Shown: in pieces, positions 5,958-7,100 of the stretch
Numbering within the stretch: the first letter of the stretch is position 1
Layout: each line of letters starts with the position of its first letter
Origin: Gemmatimonas phototrophica
Lineage (GTDB): Bacteria > Gemmatimonadota > Gemmatimonadetes > Gemmatimonadales > Gemmatimonadaceae
DNA length: 7,100 nt
Direction: 5' to 3'
Assembly: GCA_945870175.1 (NCBI GenBank)
Contig: CAMBRJ010000152.1
Location: forward strand, 1 to 7,100
Notes under the pieces: model-generated
The model's input: only the letters and a program-made list of their open reading frames with translations
Told to the model about the DNA's origin: nothing
Databases searched by the model: none
Translations under genes and position numbers: made by a program

Positions 5958-6425
5958 GTGGGCGAGATCGTCGAACCCATTGTCGCACAAGAGCTTGACA
6001 CGCTGGGCTTCGATTTGGTAGAGCTGCGACGCGGGGGCTCACGCTCTCGCCCGGTGCTCGAGATCCGAATCGACCGGCGCGATGGCACGAAGGTGACGAT
6101 CGAAGACTGTGCCACGGCGTCCCGTGCTGTTGAAGCGCGACTGGAAGCCCAGGCGTTGGTCGGAGAGCAGTATGTATTGGAAGTTTCGTCGCCGGGCGCA
6201 GACCGGCCGTTGAAAACCGCAGCAGATTGGCGCCGATTCGTCGGACGCCGGGCAACGGTAACGAGCGGCGCGCTGGCGGGGGGTAAACAGGAAGTCGAGA
6301 TCCTTGCGCTGGATGGCGAGGAAGGCGCCGAAGTCGCGCTGGTGCGTGATCCGAAGGGACGGGAGTTCCAACTCCCGCTCGTCGAGGTCACCCAAGCGCG
6401 ATTGGCGTTTCACTGGAAACGATAG
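5958..6425 (+). CDS. rimP: ribosome maturation factor RimP
   Basis: RimP assists late maturation of the 30S ribosomal subunit. Starting at the GTG at 5958 the protein has 155 residues (E. coli: 150). The N-terminal alpha/beta domain opens with IVEPIVAQELDTLGFDLVEL (4-23), continues with VLEIRID (33-39) and a TIEDCATASRAVEARL helix (47-62), and ends with the family hallmark LEVSSPGADRPL (74-85). The SH3-like C-terminal domain covers about 88-155. The frame is open back to an ATG at 5880, but the extra residues translate the terminator hairpin and T tract and look hydrophobic only for that reason. nusA follows after nine bases, the standard rimP-nusA order that usually continues with infB. Confidence 0.93.
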   Translation: MGEIVEPIVAQELDTLGFDLVELRRGGSRSRPVLEIRIDRRDGTKVTIEDCATASRAVEARLEAQALVGEQYVLEVSSPGADRPLKTAADWRRFVGRRATVTSGALAGGKQEVEILALDGEEGAEVALVRDPKGREFQLPLVEVTQARLAFHWKR

Positions 6426-6434
6426 GGGAGACGG

Positions 6435-7100
6435 ATGGCCGGACCAGCGGAAATTCTCGCAGCATTCCGTGAACTGTCGAATCTCAAGCAGATCACGCGC
6501 GAGGAACTGCACGGGCTTCTCCAGGACGGCATTCATGCCGCGCTGGCCAAGAAGCACGGGGCCAACGTGCAGGCCGAAGTCGAGATCGACGAGGAGAAGG
6601 GCGCCATCCGCATCGTGCTGCTCAAGACGGTCGTGGAGGAAGTGACCGACCCGGCTCGCGAGGCCCCGCTCGAAGAGGCACGTTTCATGGACCCCGAGTT
6701 TCAGATCGGGGACGTCATGGAAATCGAGGTCGATTTCAACGAATTCGGACGCACCGCCGTGCAGGCCGCCAAGCAACGCATCGTCCAGCGCGTGCGCGAA
6801 GGCGAGCGTACGCGCATTCGTGATGAATTCGCCGGCCGCGTCGGAGACCTCCTCTCCGGTGAGGTCCAGCAGATCGAGCGTGGAAAGCTGGTCATCATGC
6901 TCAACAAGTTCCGCGAAGCGGAAGCCATCATTCCGTATCGCGAGCAGAATCATCGCGAACACTACCATCAGGGTGAGCCCGTTAGAGCGGTCCTCAAGCG
7001 TGTCGAGGACACGCCGAAGGGTCCGCGACTGATTCTGAGCCGCTCGGACGCGCTGTTCGTGCAGGCGCTGTTCAAACTCGAAGTGCCCGAGATTCAACAG
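6435..7100 (+). CDS. nusA: transcription termination/antitermination factor NusA, N-terminal part (3' truncated by window)
   Basis: NusA binds RNA polymerase and nascent RNA and modulates pausing, termination and antitermination. The frame is open from ATG 6435 to the window end, 222 codons without a stop. Residues 1 to about 125 form the polymerase-binding N-terminal domain, with the conserved DPEFQIGDVMEIEV segment (86-99) and GRTAVQAAKQRIVQRVREGE (105-124). Residues from about 136 to 202 are the S1 domain (SGEVQQIERGKLVIML, then EAIIPYREQ), followed by the junction to KH1 (LILSRSDALFVQALFKLEVPEI). KH1 and KH2 lie outside the window. A strong AGGGGAG Shine-Dalgarno (6424-6430) overlaps the rimP stop and sits four bases before the ATG, which suggests coupled translation. 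Confidence 0.96.
   Translation, partial: MAGPAEILAAFRELSNLKQITREELHGLLQDGIHAALAKKHGANVQAEVEIDEEKGAIRIVLLKTVVEEVTDPAREAPLEEARFMDPEFQIGDVMEIEVDFNEFGRTAVQAAKQRIVQRVREGERTRIRDEFAGRVGDLLSGEVQQIERGKLVIMLNKFREAEAIIPYREQNHREHYHQGEPVRAVLKRVEDTPKGPRLILSRSDALFVQALFKLEVPEIQQ

Noticed and set aside
6039..7097. 352-residue open frame on the minus strand opposite rimP and nusA
   Set aside because: It is antisense to two clearly recognisable genes with good Shine-Dalgarno sites and has no recognisable family. Long antisense frames are expected in GC-rich coding DNA.

Overview
This 7.1 kb window is ordinary core-genome bacterial DNA from a GC-rich organism. Codons end mostly in G or C, and long antisense shadow ORFs are common. 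The protein sequences look most like Gemmatimonadota: the GatB linker style, a MurA with Asp in place of the catalytic Cys, and a zinc-phospholipase-like protein beside core genes. That placement is recognition without any search, so treat it as moderate-to-low confidence. No mobile element, CRISPR array, tRNA or rRNA was seen.

Layout. Bases 1-2179 (+) hold the 3' half of gatA and all of gatB. They overlap by ATGA and encode two subunits of the tRNA-dependent amidotransferase that makes Gln-tRNA(Gln) and/or Asn-tRNA(Asn). Convergent with gatB, and overlapping its last 32 bases, is a two-gene minus-strand unit (3663 down to 2148). It encodes a small one-pass membrane protein of the DUF948 type, followed by a secreted or membrane-anchored protein with the metal-ligand pattern of zinc-dependent phospholipase C. 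From a 114 bp divergent gap, a plus-strand run begins: murA (first committed step of peptidoglycan synthesis) and, 15 bp later, pgeF/yfiH (purine nucleoside phosphorylase / peptidoglycan editing factor). A leader of about 150 bp with a strong intrinsic terminator comes next, then rimP (30S maturation) and the 5' part of nusA (transcription elongation factor), which runs off the window.

How the parts fit. Three functional blocks are visible: aminoacyl-tRNA synthesis, cell-wall precursor synthesis with its quality control, and the rimP-nusA transcription/translation operon. The most interesting points are four. MurA naturally carries Asp at the fosfomycin-target position. The rimP-nusA leader places a candidate promoter at the pgeF stop codon ahead of a terminator, with a competing upstream hairpin, which looks like an attenuator. 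The phospholipase-like protein has a predicted signal-peptidase cut that would expose an N-terminal Trp, as in the Bacillus enzyme. The gatB and phospholipase genes overlap tail to tail. I did not find convincing evidence of a wholly new system.
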